Assembly: GCA_022813625.1 (NCBI GenBank)
Contig: JAKLMB010000019.1
Span: forward strand, 496,001 to 560,000
Origin: Aaosphaeria pasadenensis
Taxonomy: Eukaryota; Ascomycota; Dothideomycetes; Pleosporales
Length of the DNA: 64,000 nt
Direction: 5' to 3'
Positions within the stretch are counted from its first letter, which is position 1. Each line of letters starts with the position of its first letter. The notes under the pieces were generated by a model. That model searched no databases, had not been told where the DNA came from, and saw only the letters and a list, made by a program, of their open reading frames with translations. Shown in pieces: positions 19,867 to 30,309 of the stretch. The translations under genes and the position numbers were made by a program.

Positions 19867-22143
19867 TCACATAACGATGAAAACGCTCGCAACAAGAGCC
19901 ACGACGAACGTCAAGCACCAACTCTGCCCTACCCTAACACTAGAATTAGGATACGGGCCGGTATAATTACCACCCTCTCCTCCTCCAGAAAGCAGACCTC
20001 TGCCCCCCGTACCGGCCTCGAGAACCAGGCCCTCCACCCCGCCCTCGACGCCATCCACCGGCGCAACAAGCGCCATCTGGCTCCAACTGAACAGCGTGTT
20101 CCTCCCGCCGAACACGAAGACTTCGAACCGCCCCGCGTACGCGCCGCCGACCCACACCCGACTCCCATTCACGACGTCCGTCTCGATGCGAATCTGCGCG
20201 GGGAAGTCGATGGCCACGGGCGCGTGGGTGGAGCTGCTGATGTTGGACCAGATGCGGCCTGGATGGCCTGGGTCGTGGCCGTCTGATTCCGACGTCGAGC
20301 GTAGTGGGTACGGGAAGTTGTCCGCTGTGGTGAAGACGAGGGAGGTGACGGAGGTCTCGTTCGTCGTGACCGTCTGGATGGAGAGTGATGTATCGGGTCC
20401 TGTCAGATTGAACGGCGAGGTGGCATTGATGGATAGCGTGTATGGAGGACCGTATGATCCCTTCCCTAGCGAGGTTGATTGCACATTGCTGGAGTTTGAT
20501 GACCAAGATAGAAGCGGGGTAGCCTTCGATGGGGATTGCGAGTCTGGGAACCGTCGTTCGAGGTTCTGGCCCGGTGCCTTTGGTATGAGGAGCTCGAGCG
20601 TGGAGGCGAGTGTCGATGCGGTTATGTTGACGCCTCGTCTGCCCGACCAACTGCGCGCCGCGACGACCGGAATCCCGTCGCGCATCGCGTAGTAGCCTTC
20701 AAGCTGTGTCGTAGCGTCTGGTCCGTTGTCGCTCCACGCTGCGAGTATGGCACCACGGTTGCCACTTGCGCCCGGCTCGAGCTGTTCGGTCTTGTTGACG
20801 AAGTTGAAAAGTGAGGGGTCCCATTGCCAGCCCTGCTCGTTGGCGAAGTTGAGCGTCCGCGTCACGTTGTAGAACTGTGGGTACGTCGCCGGTAAGATTG
20901 GAGTATGGTCGTTCTTCAGGCTCATGTACGCCCACCAGTCCTCTGAGTTGATCAACGGATATCCCTCGTCCTGTAACTTCACGGGGTCGGACTCCCCGTA
21001 TTGCCAGTGCTGGATTGTGATGTCAGTTGACACGGTGAAGTTCTCGGAGGGTTCGTTGGTGCCCCAGATGCGAATTCTCTTGCCCGAGGTTGTGTTGACC
21101 CAGTCGGACATCTCATTTACGAAATTGATGTAGACGTCGGCGAGCTTTGAGTCGTATTCGTCCGCGCCAATGTGCACTTCTTTTGTCTGAAACCAAGGCA
21201 GGAATTCAGCCCAGAGTGCCTTCACCGTGGGGATCGATTCAGGATGGCTCAGGTTGAGGAGATCCTTCTTTGGCAGTGCGAGCTCTGGCTTCCATTTCGT
21301 GATGGCGAGACAGTGACCCGGCGCCTCGATCTCCGGGATGACTGTGACGCCTCGTTGTGCGCAATGCCGCTGGAAGTCTTCGAAATCCTCCCGCGATAGC
21401 GTCTCATTCTTGCGCTCGATGATGCCTTGAAGATTTTCGTCCTCCGGGTAGAGCGAAAAGTGTGAGAAAACCTTATTCCACGTCTGATTATGGCCACGGT
21501 TCAAGGGATAATTGTCACTCGAGTGGTAGTGAAACTCGGAGATCTTGAAGAACGAAGCATATGTACATAACTCTTTCAGAAATTCTGGGGTATACCATTT
21601 GCGTCCAGCGTCCAGCATGTAGCCTCTCGTGCGGTAGGCAGGTGCGTCGATCACACGGCCCGGCGTCAGAGAGGATCCGTTTGCAATCAATAGTTCTTGG
21701 AGTAATGTTCTTGTGCCCCAGAACATCCCGCGGGAGCCTGTGCCACCAATGTAGATGCTATCTGCAGTGATCTCCAACTCGTATCCTTCTTCCGTCTCCA
21801 CTCCATTTTCGTACTTGACCTCACTTGTATCGCCCTTGAAGGATCCTAATAATATGCCGGTTGAGGGGAGATTGTCGACGACCTCAACTGTCCAGCCTGT
21901 TCCGAATAATTGCTCCAGATCCGAGCGGAAAGTCTCAGCAAACTCTTTAGCTGTCGGCGGTATGAGCGTCAAGCCAGTGGTATCAGTGCGGTTTGCGAAA
22001 GCGCTGTCAAGATAGATAGTCTTAGGCGCATCGCCGAGGGAGAAGCCAGTCGACGAGGTATTGTTGGATGTCCACTTGATAGGAGGCAAAGGTTGCAGAG
22101 CAGCTGCAACACCTGCAAATGCGGCCAGACACCGAATCCACAT
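19867..22143 (-). CDS. Secreted GPI-type glycoside hydrolase family 20 (beta-N-acetylhexosaminidase-like)
   Basis: Single exon, 758 residues. Residues 1-16 look like a signal peptide. Residues 40-165 match the GH20 N-terminal alpha/beta domain, and 170-520 the catalytic barrel: the start YRTRGYMLDAGRKWYTPEFLK, the HYHSSDNYP strand, the PEIEAPGH strand (270-277) and the HIGADEYD block with the catalytic pair D328-E329 used in substrate-assisted cleavage. Residues 540-700 are a Ser/Thr-rich beta-type region with many N-glycosylation sites. The C-terminus (SWCLTFVVALVASVFIVM) is a hydrophobic tail after a Gly/Ser/Asn-rich stretch, as in GPI-anchored wall proteins. Likely role: trimming of N-acetylhexosamine glycans or chitin fragments at the cell surface. 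The exact substrate cannot be told; a lacto-N-biosidase-like activity is possible. Confidence 0.9.
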   Translation of the reverse strand: MWIRCLAAFAGVAAALQPLPPIKWTSNNTSSTGFSLGDAPKTIYLDSAFANRTDTTGLTLIPPTAKEFAETFRSDLEQLFGTGWTVEVVDNLPSTGILLGSFKGDTSEVKYENGVETEEGYELEITADSIYIGGTGSRGMFWGTRTLLQELLIANGSSLTPGRVIDAPAYRTRGYMLDAGRKWYTPEFLKELCTYASFFKISEFHYHSSDNYPLNRGHNQTWNKVFSHFSLYPEDENLQGIIERKNETLSREDFEDFQRHCAQRGVTVIPEIEAPGHCLAITKWKPELALPKKDLLNLSHPESIPTVKALWAEFLPWFQTKEVHIGADEYDSKLADVYINFVNEMSDWVNTTSGKRIRIWGTNEPSENFTVSTDITIQHWQYGESDPVKLQDEGYPLINSEDWWAYMSLKNDHTPILPATYPQFYNVTRTLNFANEQGWQWDPSLFNFVNKTEQLEPGASGNRGAILAAWSDNGPDATTQLEGYYAMRDGIPVVAARSWSGRRGVNITASTLASTLELLIPKAPGQNLERRFPDSQSPSKATPLLSWSSNSSNVQSTSLGKGSYGPPYTLSINATSPFNLTGPDTSLSIQTVTTNETSVTSLVFTTADNFPYPLRSTSESDGHDPGHPGRIWSNISSSTHAPVAIDFPAQIRIETDVVNGSRVWVGGAYAGRFEVFVFGGRNTLFSWSQMALVAPVDGVEGGVEGLVLEAGTGGRGLLSGGGEGGNYTGPYPNSSVRVGQSWCLTFVVALVASVFIVM

Positions 22144-23009
22144 CGCTACGTGAGGTTTTCGTGCAGATAGAACTGTCTTACGTCTGTAGACATGGCGGGC
22201 TTCCTTGGTTTTGTAGGATTCAGGTACATATTCAACCGGGGATCAGATCAGCAATTCCAGTAACCCTGCACTGCCAACTAGCGGGCCGGTACCAATCGTA
22301 GTATTTTCCCCGCATGCTCACATCCTACTCAATGTAACCCTCACGAGAGCCAAGATGATATGAAGCATGTTGATGTGAGCTTCCACAGTAGGCAGCTGGC
22401 CTGCTCGTGACAGTTACGGGAGTATCTTTTACGAGGGGTGGACGTGTTTAGGTTCCCGTGGTAGGAGTTACATCGCGGGGCGGGGGGGGAGAGCACCCGC
22501 CCTGCAGTTGCGACTCTGCGGGACGTTGCCCGTCGTACTTCGGGTTGCTGAATGCAGGCATCCGCGCATTTAATAGAAGTTCCGTCACCGCTTCTATCTA
22601 GCGGGTGACTGACTGAATTATCGATGCTTCAACTGGCCTAAGTTGTTAGACTACAGGAGAGTTGGATCACAGTGACTTCGATATGTACCTACAGGACAGC
22701 AGGTGTAACATAGTTGCGATAACACTAGCCCCGCTTGTTACAGTGGGGATGGATCTACGCGTTGACGGCCATCTTTATCTGTACCATCTTTTTTGTACGC
22801 ATGAGATAGTTAGTTGATGCAAGGTGGGTTCGCTTTTCCGGTTCTCAGGAAGCATCAGGGCTGTATGGGTTGAGAATACCCTAGGGTGATTGAAATCCTG
22901 CTAAATCGGGTCATAGCTATGTACAAGTCGGGATCTAGCCGTTGCACATAAATGTCAACAGTGACAGCAGAAATACAGGTCTAAAATAAATACATGGTAA
23001 CCAAGAAGA
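22144..23009. promoter_or_regulatory. GH20 promoter region with adjacent CreA-type sites
   Basis: Upstream of the minus-strand GH20 gene. A G-rich run at 22475-22493 contains two overlapping GCGGGG hexamers (22475 and 22480) that match the SYGGRG consensus of the carbon catabolite repressor CreA, about 330 bp from the start codon. No gene is seen in the stretch, which also includes the 3' flank of the exonuclease-like gene. Confidence 0.4.
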
Positions 23010-23978
23010 TCAGGGAGCCCTGCGAGAAGCTTCCCAATGTACAGGTGGATCTGTGTTCTCGATAGCATGTAGCAGCTTGCTTGCTGTCTGGCGACCTTGG
23101 CTGTTGTCATCCTTTTCAAGAATTATCGCAGCCATTTTCATTAGAGCAACCATGCTGAATAACGCATCGCGACCAGAGACATGCCACCCTGTAGGAAGGA
23201 ATCCTAATCCGTAGCACAGTTCACGCAACGAGTGACCGTGCTTCGGTTCACGCTGGCGCAAGAAATGGCGGAGAGCCTTTGCGATCTCCATAGTATCTAC
23301 ATATTGTACAGGTCCAGGTAGTGCAAAACCCAGCCTTCTCAATATGTCCATATCACTTCGGATTCCATGGCCAACTATGACCAATGGACGCCATGTTTGG
23401 GCTGGTGGAGTCGATGTATTTCTTTCGTTGTCCAGCCTGAGGATCTTGAAATGCTTCGATCTACAGCAAGCATGCGTTTGTTCCGTGCCATGCTCATGGC
23501 AAAATATTCGCTGCAGTAGCTGATACAACCTATTGTAAGGAACAACAGCCCTGGCGTTGTGATCGAATTGGGATGCCGCGCGTCTTTGCTTCCTTTTCCA
23601 CATGCATTTGGCAGATTGTAGTTTGCTTTCTGGAAGCCCTGAATTAATCGGCAAACCTACGACATAATTGTGAGATTGGATAAGGTGGTGGCAATGTACG
23701 TCAATGTCATCTCGAAGGTAGCGACTGTCCATGTATGCTGCACCGATCTCGATAACGGTTTGGGTTGATTCGCAAACTGAGATGTCCACTGCTAGGAAGA
23801 TGGGATCGGAGTGGTTTGGCGCAGATTGTTCTTCGGAGTCATCGTGGAGCTGTGATGTGAAGATATCGTACAGGTGGTTCAGTTTTGGTGGTAATCTGTG
23901 AGATGGAAATTGGGTTGGTCCCCTCGCGATTATCTTGTGTCGGAAGGTGTGCTGCAGCTTTGGTAGATGGTGTATCAT
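23010..23978 (-). CDS. Gfd2/QIP-like 3'-5' exonuclease-fold protein, probably impaired
   Basis: Single exon, 322 residues. The order of motifs is that of the RNase H-fold DEDDh group, nearest in look to the fungal Gfd2/YDR514C and QDE-2-interacting families: FLAVDISVCE (61-70) followed by TVIEIGAAYMDS, then VGHGIRSDMDILRRLGF and finally HVSGRDALFSM, matching the H-x-x-G-x-D end motif. At the first motif the family has D-x-E; here the second acidic position is Ser67, though Glu70 and Glu77 are near. If this residue binds metal the enzyme would be weak or inactive. A Lys/Arg-rich segment (about 126-133, CMWKRKQRR) and a His/Cys-rich segment lie between motifs. The assignment rests on motif pattern only; partners such as an Argonaute are not implied by context. 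Confidence 0.65.
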   Translation of the reverse strand: MIHHLPKLQHTFRHKIIARGPTQFPSHRLPPKLNHLYDIFTSQLHDDSEEQSAPNHSDPIFLAVDISVCESTQTVIEIGAAYMDSRYLRDDIDVHCHHLIQSHNYVVGLPINSGLPESKLQSAKCMWKRKQRRAASQFDHNARAVVPYNRLYQLLQRIFCHEHGTEQTHACCRSKHFKILRLDNERNTSTPPAQTWRPLVIVGHGIRSDMDILRRLGFALPGPVQYVDTMEIAKALRHFLRQREPKHGHSLRELCYGLGFLPTGWHVSGRDALFSMVALMKMAAIILEKDDNSQGRQTASKLLHAIENTDPPVHWEASRRAP

Positions 23979-24644
23979 TGGGAGCAGCCTCTCGTAGATG
24001 ATGAAATGATGAAGTCGTTCATTTCTTCACACCCATGGCTTGACGATTTAGAATGTGCAGGTTCTAACAGTGACACGAATCGTTCGGAGGAGCAGTCTTT
24101 ATGAAACCGGGGCCATGAATTCCCCTCTCGAGAAGTGATGTTGATTACTTCTTACGGGTGTATGTTAGAAGGTTCGTCACCGTTGGGAACAGGCGAAAGC
24201 TGCAGGACCCACCGAACTCGCTCAGAGGGGTCGTGCGTGGACACGAAACCACGAGGAGGCATATCGAGGCGAATCTATCAATTGCTTGCTCTGCAAAAAG
24301 AAATTTCGAAATAAATCTGTATGAGCATAATAATTTTCACAATGAGCACCTCTCCCACCCCAAAGTCGAGACAATATATCTTGGGTGGAGCCTGTACTTT
24401 GTGGAAAAAGCAAGGGCCTATAGATAAGTATATGTTGAAATTCTTAAGCTAGCTATCATCGATGCTGAGATATGTCTAGGTACACTAATGCGAAATAAAG
24501 CAACTACCCATGTTGAAATACGAAATTGGGTATCATCGTTGAGTTTCCTTACAAACGCCAAAATGAAAATGTGCCCGCAGTGTTGAAGCAGGACGCCGTA
24601 AATATCGCTGTTGTCGCAAAATTATGCCAATGGAGTAGCAAGGA
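23979..24644. other. Intergenic
   Basis: Lies between the start of the exonuclease-like gene and the end of CAF16. AT-rich, no gene seen. Confidence 0.55.
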
Positions 24645-25582
24645 CTAATGAGCCTTCTCTGCACCGTAACCACCCTTTCCCTCCAGATTCTCATACGCCT
24701 TTCCCTCGGGCTGCTTCCCGTTTCTTGGGCCACGTTCGTCGAGATCTTCCTGTAGCCAGCGGAGAACAAGTTCACCAAGTAGACTGTTGGCAGACACAAA
24801 TCGTGTGTTGGGCTCTGCGAGTACGTTCAATTCTTCCATGCTTCCCCACTTCTTCACTCTGCCCAAAGACATGTGTACGAGATGTGTTGGCCATGTAGCA
24901 AGATTATCCAATATATGCGTGGCATATACGATGGTGCAGGGGCGCGTCTCCGTTTCCTTCTTCAAGAAGTTTAGGAAGTTGGAGCGAGAAAGAAGGTCCA
25001 GGTCGACGGTGATCTCGTCCAGCAATAGTATTGACCATGGTCGGAGAAGCCCCATAGCAAGTTGTACTCTTCGTCGCTCACCGTCAGACACAGCGTGCAT
25101 GTGCCACGAGAGATCAATATCCAAGATTCGGATGAGTTCATCGCGCCTCTCATGGTAGTAATCGCCACCGACAGAGGACAGGAGGGTCGGTACATCGATA
25201 TCAGTTCGTACGATAGGGTTGAGCACCCATTCAAGTCCAAGGTATGTGACGCCCTCCAATCCGAATTTGAAAGGGTCAACACCTGCAATCGAGACTGAGT
25301 TGGCTGGGGCCATCCGCTTGCCAGACAGCAGACGCAATAGTGTTGTTTTTCCAGCACCGTTGGCTGCACATAAGAATTAGCTCGCAATCCTGTTGTTAAG
25401 ACATGTACAATCTTTCGAGTCATACCTCCTACAAGCAGCGTTCGGCTTCCTGGAGGCAATCCAAGGAATACGTCTTTAAGCCCTGAAGAGCCATCAGGGA
25501 AAGCGTAACTCAGATTTTTTACGTCAATTGAAGGTGCGATGGAGTTGTCGACCACCTTTGAATTGGTTTGTGCCTCCGCCAT
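24645..25582 (-). CDS. CAF16: Caf16-type soluble ABC ATPase
   Basis: Two exons (25426-25582 and 24645-25363), 291 residues, close to yeast Caf16 (289). It has one ABC ATPase domain and no membrane segments: Walker A GANGAGKTT (52-60, created by the splice), signature SDGERRRVQ in place of the usual LSGGQ, and Walker B ILLLDEITVDLD, followed by the switch histidine in YATHILDNL. Yeast Caf16 is a CCR4-NOT-associated factor linked to RNA polymerase II mediator; the biochemical role is still vague. The C-terminal 30 residues are Gly/Lys-rich. It is divergent from MOD5 with only 209 bp between the start codons. Confidence 0.9.
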
Positions 25583-25791
25583 TGTTCCTCGAGTGTTTGG
25601 AGAGTTGAGATGTGCGGATAGCCCAAGTTATATTTTAAAACTTTCGGAATGCAACATCAGACCAGCGGGTCGAGCTATTTCATGACGGCATCTCGTTGCG
25701 CTAGACCATAAATAGAAGGCGCTTCAGAGTCATTTTTTTCGGCACTTCGTTTCTCCACTACGCATTGATACTCGGCCACCGCCATTATTGA
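25583..25791. promoter_or_regulatory. Divergent CAF16/MOD5 promoter
   Basis: Only 209 bp separate the two opposite start codons, so core promoters must overlap or abut. No specific factor site is claimed. Confidence 0.6.
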
Positions 25792-27347
25792 ATGCATGTT
25801 CGTGCGGTACGGCTTCTGTCCTCATTCAGGATGGCCGCACGGCCTCAGGTCTTTAAGCCTCTGGTGACAGTCATTGGCGCCACAGGAACAGGAAAGTCGG
25901 ATGTACGTAAACAAGATACATCTATCAGAGGGACACGATAGTGATAGCTGCTCACAACTATAAGCTAGCAGTAGAATTAGCTCGCAAATTCAATGGAGAG
26001 ATCATAAACGGGGATGCTATGCAGCTTTATCATGGCCTGCCAGTCATCACAAACAAGATAACGCAGGGTGAGCGAAAGGGCATTCCTCACCATTTGCTGG
26101 GCTGCATCGGGCTCGAGGAAGAAACATGGTCTGTGGGAAAATTTGTTGAAAGAGCCTTGACAGTAGTATGACCTTCGGCACTATGACAGGTCTTCTGCAT
26201 AAAGATTGACATTTCCCAGATTGAAGAGATCAGGAGCCGAGGAAAGGTGCCTATCTTAGTTGGAGGTACACACTATTATACCCAGTCTCTCCTCTTTCAA
26301 GACACACTCTCAGACCAACCTCTGCTTGACTCGGAAGATCGATCACAGCAGTTCCCTATCCTTGACGAGTCGACAGATGTCATTCTCCAACGGCTCAAGG
26401 AGGTTGATCCGGTCATGGCAGATCGGTGGCACCCCAATGATCGTCGCAAAATTCAACGGTCTCTGGAGATATATTTGCGAACGGGAAAGCCTGCATCTCA
26501 AATATATGATGAACAGCGATCAAAACGTGCCAATTCGTCTAGTACAGCGGAGTGCACAGGCACAGAAACCAAAGAGGAAGAAACTGGCCTGAGATTTCCT
26601 ACTCTTATATTCTGGGTCCATGCTTCCAAAGATGCCTTACACCGTAGGCTAGATGCACGCGTTGATCGAATGATAGAAACTGGGCTTTTAGACGAGGTAC
26701 AGATGCTATCCGACTTCAAAGTAGCCCATGAGACCCAGACAGGCCAAGCAATAGATCAGACACGGGGAATCTGGGTATCCATTGGATATAAAGAATTCTT
26801 AGAGTATCAGGCGCATCGATTGGACTCGCATATACCGGATAAGGTTCTTCAAAAGACCAAAGTCACCGCCATTGAGAAGACACAAGCAGCCACACGACAA
26901 TATGCAAATCGCCAGCTAAGGTGGATACGCATTAAGTTTCTGAATGCGCTTTCAAGCGCTCGTCAGCAGAATAACTTGTTTCTTCTGGACGGCTCGGATC
27001 TCTCGCAATGGAATACGCAGGTCATTGCGCCCGCGTTGGACGTCACAAGTTCATTTCTTTCAAACCAACCCCTTCCCGAGCCTACTACTATGTCCGATAC
27101 AGCTTGCGAGCTACTCAGCCCTAAGAGAGACTATGATCTGGGCCAGCGTCCTGATCTTTGGCAAAAGAAGATATGCGATGCATGTGGGACTGTGTCAGTT
27201 ACCGCGAATGATTGGCATCTGCACATCAAAAGTCGGGGGCATAGGAGGATGGTAGCAGCAGAGAAGAAACAGAAACATTCCAGACAAGCAGGTGTGGAGA
27301 AAACAAATGAGGACATGCTGGACCTTATGGATGACTACCAGCAATAA
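25792..27347 (+). CDS. MOD5: tRNA dimethylallyltransferase (isopentenyltransferase) with two in-frame starts
   Basis: Adds the isopentenyl group to A37 of tRNAs that read UNN codons. Exons 25792-25902, 25965-26165, 26220-27347; 479 residues. Seen: P-loop GATGTGKSD (29-37), the substrate segment GEIINGDAMQLYHGLPVITNKIT, the GGTHYYTQSL block, and a C-terminal C2H2 (U1-type) zinc finger (CDACGTVSV...HLHIKSRGH) found in eukaryotic members. The first ATG has a poor context (T at -3) and opens a basic, Ser/Leu/Arg segment like a mitochondrial presequence; the second in-frame ATG, codon 14 at 25831, has a strong context (A at -3, G at +4). Yeast MOD5 uses just such a pair to make mitochondrial and nuclear/cytosolic forms; here this is inferred. 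Confidence 0.93.
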
Positions 27348-27965
27348 TGAGAGTACCGGATAACTTAGATACTAAGAAAAAGGATCCGTGACCCTGCCAA
27401 TGCTACATCATCCTGTTTGTGAACAGAGTGCACGTTGACTGTCTGTCCTGTGCCTTTCAATTTTACCATACACAATTCTTCTTACCCTGAAATACCAGTA
27501 ATTAATACTTTCTGTGCTCGTTTGTAAGCCGATTGAACGTATGGTATTGCAATGGTTCGTTGCAGTAGTTATATTGCAAGTATGTAGAAGAGACCATTCT
27601 TGTGAAAGAACATGCTAATCAATTCACTCTAAACATCAATCATTTAGCAGAAATGATTTTCAGTAGCTAAGCCCTGCTTCTGGTCTCACATGAATGCCCT
27701 TTCGAAGATTCATGCTGTGCTTGTATTAGTCGTGTCAGTTTGAAACTGGACAGATGTTGGACCATGCACGGACCCCCAATGGCTTCTTTCGATGCATACT
27801 AAACAGACCTTAGCCCCGCACTAAATAAATGATAAGCGAATACCCTCAGTTCCCCCCAAGACTATCCACAACTCTTCTCACCATTCACCCCTGCATTCTT
27901 CTCATTCACTCCTCTTAAGACCCCTGGAGACACCCCACTATCGCATCACGTCCCAGTAATTCGAA
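27348..27965. other. Intergenic
   Basis: 3' flank of MOD5 and promoter of the ADF-H gene. A C/T- and CA-rich part just before 27966 is probably the leader. No gene seen. Confidence 0.55.
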
Positions 27966-28563
27966 ATGCCTGCCCCCAGTGATATCTTGTCGGACCCAGA
28001 CATCGCCCAGGCGTACGAGGATGTCCGGTCCGACAAATCAGAGACTACGTGGCTGGTCTTGAAGTACGCTTCTGCCACTTCAGATTCACTGAAACTAGAT
28101 AAGACGGGCACAGGTGATCTTGCAGAGATGACCGAGGCACTGGGTGACGACGAAGCCGCTTATGCGTACGTGAGGGTCAAGTTGGGGAACGATGAGTACT
28201 CTGAAAGAACCAAGTTCGTGTTTGTTGTCTGGGCCGGTACGTAAGATATATGAGATAGATGGGAAATGACATGCGTGAGCTGCGAATAGTACATAGCTTT
28301 GGTATTGACTTGCTGTCTACAGGTCCCCAGACGAAGGTTATGCGCAAAGCCAAGATGAGTTTCCAAAGCGGTCAGGTGAAGCAGGTTATTCGCACTTATG
28401 CTGTCGAAATCCAGACAGGAGACAAGAAGGAATTGGAAGCTGATAACGTAACCATGAAGCTGCGGAGAGCTATGGGCGCAAACTGTAAATCCACCCTCAT
28501 TTCAATGTGTTTTTGAGACCCAACTAAGCCAATCTAGATGATCGCCAAGGGAGCAGTTATTAA
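27966..28563 (+). CDS. Coactosin-like ADF-homology actin-binding protein
   Basis: Three exons (27966-28236, 28323-28484, 28538-28563) encode 152 residues, essentially one ADF-H domain. Typical elements: IAQAYEDVRSDKSETTWLVLKY near the start, KTGTGDLAEMTEALGDDEAAYAYVRVKLG, then RTKFVFVVWAGPQTKVMRKAKMS, where the helix with basic residues contacts actin, and the acidic/basic ending. The last exon supplies only eight residues (YDRQGSSY). Coactosins bind filamentous actin and do not sever it as cofilin does, and the lack of a cofilin-type N-terminus supports this subgroup. Cytosolic, acting at actin patches or cables by analogy. Confidence 0.88.
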
Positions 28564-29472
28564 ATGGCAACGACTTTGTACCCGCATTGGACCAAATCAA
28601 CTTTGCATAAGGGATGTTTTAGAACATATGAAGATACTGATGAGGACTAGAGGATCATGACGAACATTGAACGCGTTGAAGCGATCATGAAAGCCACTGG
28701 TGCGACTTCCAGTAACGTAGATTTTGCATCTATAAGTAAACACATAGTATATGTTTTCTTCTTGCTTGAGCCTGGAAGTCCTCGTGGAGACTCTGTGAAG
28801 TCAAAATCAGCATCTTGCTAAAACGAACATGATTAGACAAATGGCGGATTTTGACTTGTAGACCACTTATTTCATATTCGGACATGTAGCGCCCTCTCAC
28901 ACAGGATCAAAAATCATTCGAGTTCAAAAGCACTTTTTTGTGGCATCAATTTGCTGCTTCCATTGCTCCAACACTTGCCTGAAATCTGGGGTCAAGTCTA
29001 AAGAAAACAAAGGCGGACCTATTGGGATATAAGTCGACATTTGATAACCCAACAAAACTGCTTTTGAAGAGATGAGACGATTCGTGCTGATTTCTCAGGA
29101 CATAGATATTTGCACACAATCTAGGGTACACACAAAGGTAGAGTGTGACGCAGTTATCTCGTGAACGCGCTTCAGCTAGATATTGCAACATATCAATATA
29201 ATAAATTGTGCATGTTCTGATTAGCAAGTACATGAGTTTTCCCTATCAGGCCTAGCCGAGTCTCAACACCATGAACGAGAACCTGGCTCGAATGACATGC
29301 TTTCCCGTGTGTCGAACCTCAACCATATCATCCGCATACCAACACTTCATACGTTTGCCTATATCTTTTGAGCCTGCGTCATCATCTGTATCAAGCAAGT
29401 ACATTGCAGTACTCGATAGATGAGCCCAGCCTAAAACAATTCTTTCTGAGCCCCTTCTTAAGCATCAGAACG
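28564..29472. other. Intergenic
   Basis: AT-rich, no gene seen. The coding frame of the next gene is open upstream to 29368 but only with a non-ATG start. Confidence 0.55.
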
Positions 29473-29994
29473 ATGTCTGGAAACCCATTACCCTTGTTGT
29501 TACTCTCCGAAGGTGTCTTGAAAGTAATCGGGGGTTCTATTTTCCTGTTCTCGCCGACCACCATCCTTAAGAATCTTCAGTCAGCGCCATATACAGCGAC
29601 ATCCATATCCCTCATCCGCAACTTGGGAACGCAAACACTAGCATTCAGCATTCCCCTATTCATAGCCGCGCGAAATGATGTTGTTAGCATGAATAGTAGG
29701 CGGCTGGTGTATTGGACGCTCTTAGGCAGAGAAGGACTGCTTGCGCTCGGTATATTGGGGCAGATTGGCTGGAGCTATGTTGGACAATGGAAGCCTCCGG
29801 TCGATGAAGGAGCTGAAGAGCGGGAAAGATTGTTGGAGGAGGGTCTTGGGTACGATCTCAAAGGACGCGATGAGGACGTTCGTTGGGAAGAAAGAGTGCT
29901 AAGAAAAGGGTTGCTGCTCTGGGTCGCAGAACTGACGCCATTCATTTTGGGAAGAGTTTGGATTCTGACGATGAAGAAAGATTGGTTTGTCTAA
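29473..29994 (+). CDS. Small multi-pass membrane protein, unknown function
   Basis: Single exon, 173 residues from the first ATG of the frame (MSGNPLPLLLLSEG). Hydrophobic segments are visible at about 5-25, 48-65 and 82-103, with a further possible segment near 148-166 (LLLWVAELTPFILGRVWIL) after a charged loop (110-145, rich in Glu, Arg, Asp). The hydrophobic N-terminus could be an anchor. I do not recognise the family; it looks like the small four-helix integral membrane proteins common in fungal genomes. No neighbour suggests a role. Confidence 0.6.
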   Translation: MSGNPLPLLLLSEGVLKVIGGSIFLFSPTTILKNLQSAPYTATSISLIRNLGTQTLAFSIPLFIAARNDVVSMNSRRLVYWTLLGREGLLALGILGQIGWSYVGQWKPPVDEGAEERERLLEEGLGYDLKGRDEDVRWEERVLRKGLLLWVAELTPFILGRVWILTMKKDWFV

Positions 29995-30309
29995 GGCACT
30001 GTGCAACAATGCATTGTCATTTAAAAAGTCATCAATCCCAATGTATCCGCTATGTACCGAGTCATGATTGTTAGAGTTGCAATGATATCATGCGCTGTAT
30101 GTAAAATGACCGTGTTTGTTCAAGGTATAATCTATCTACTTGCATGCACAGACTCCAACCTACGCCCAATGTCGCTGCACGCTACAAATGAATCAAGAAA
30201 ACTGCCAAGCTGAAAAGAGTGCCCAAGAGTAGATGTATATAGAAGATCATAGAACGTGTTATGAACTCATCTAAGAATGTGTATAGCTCCCATCAAACCA
30301 GATCCTTTT
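29995..30309. other. Intergenic between convergent genes
   Basis: Short AT-rich spacer holding both 3' ends; no gene seen. Confidence 0.55.
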
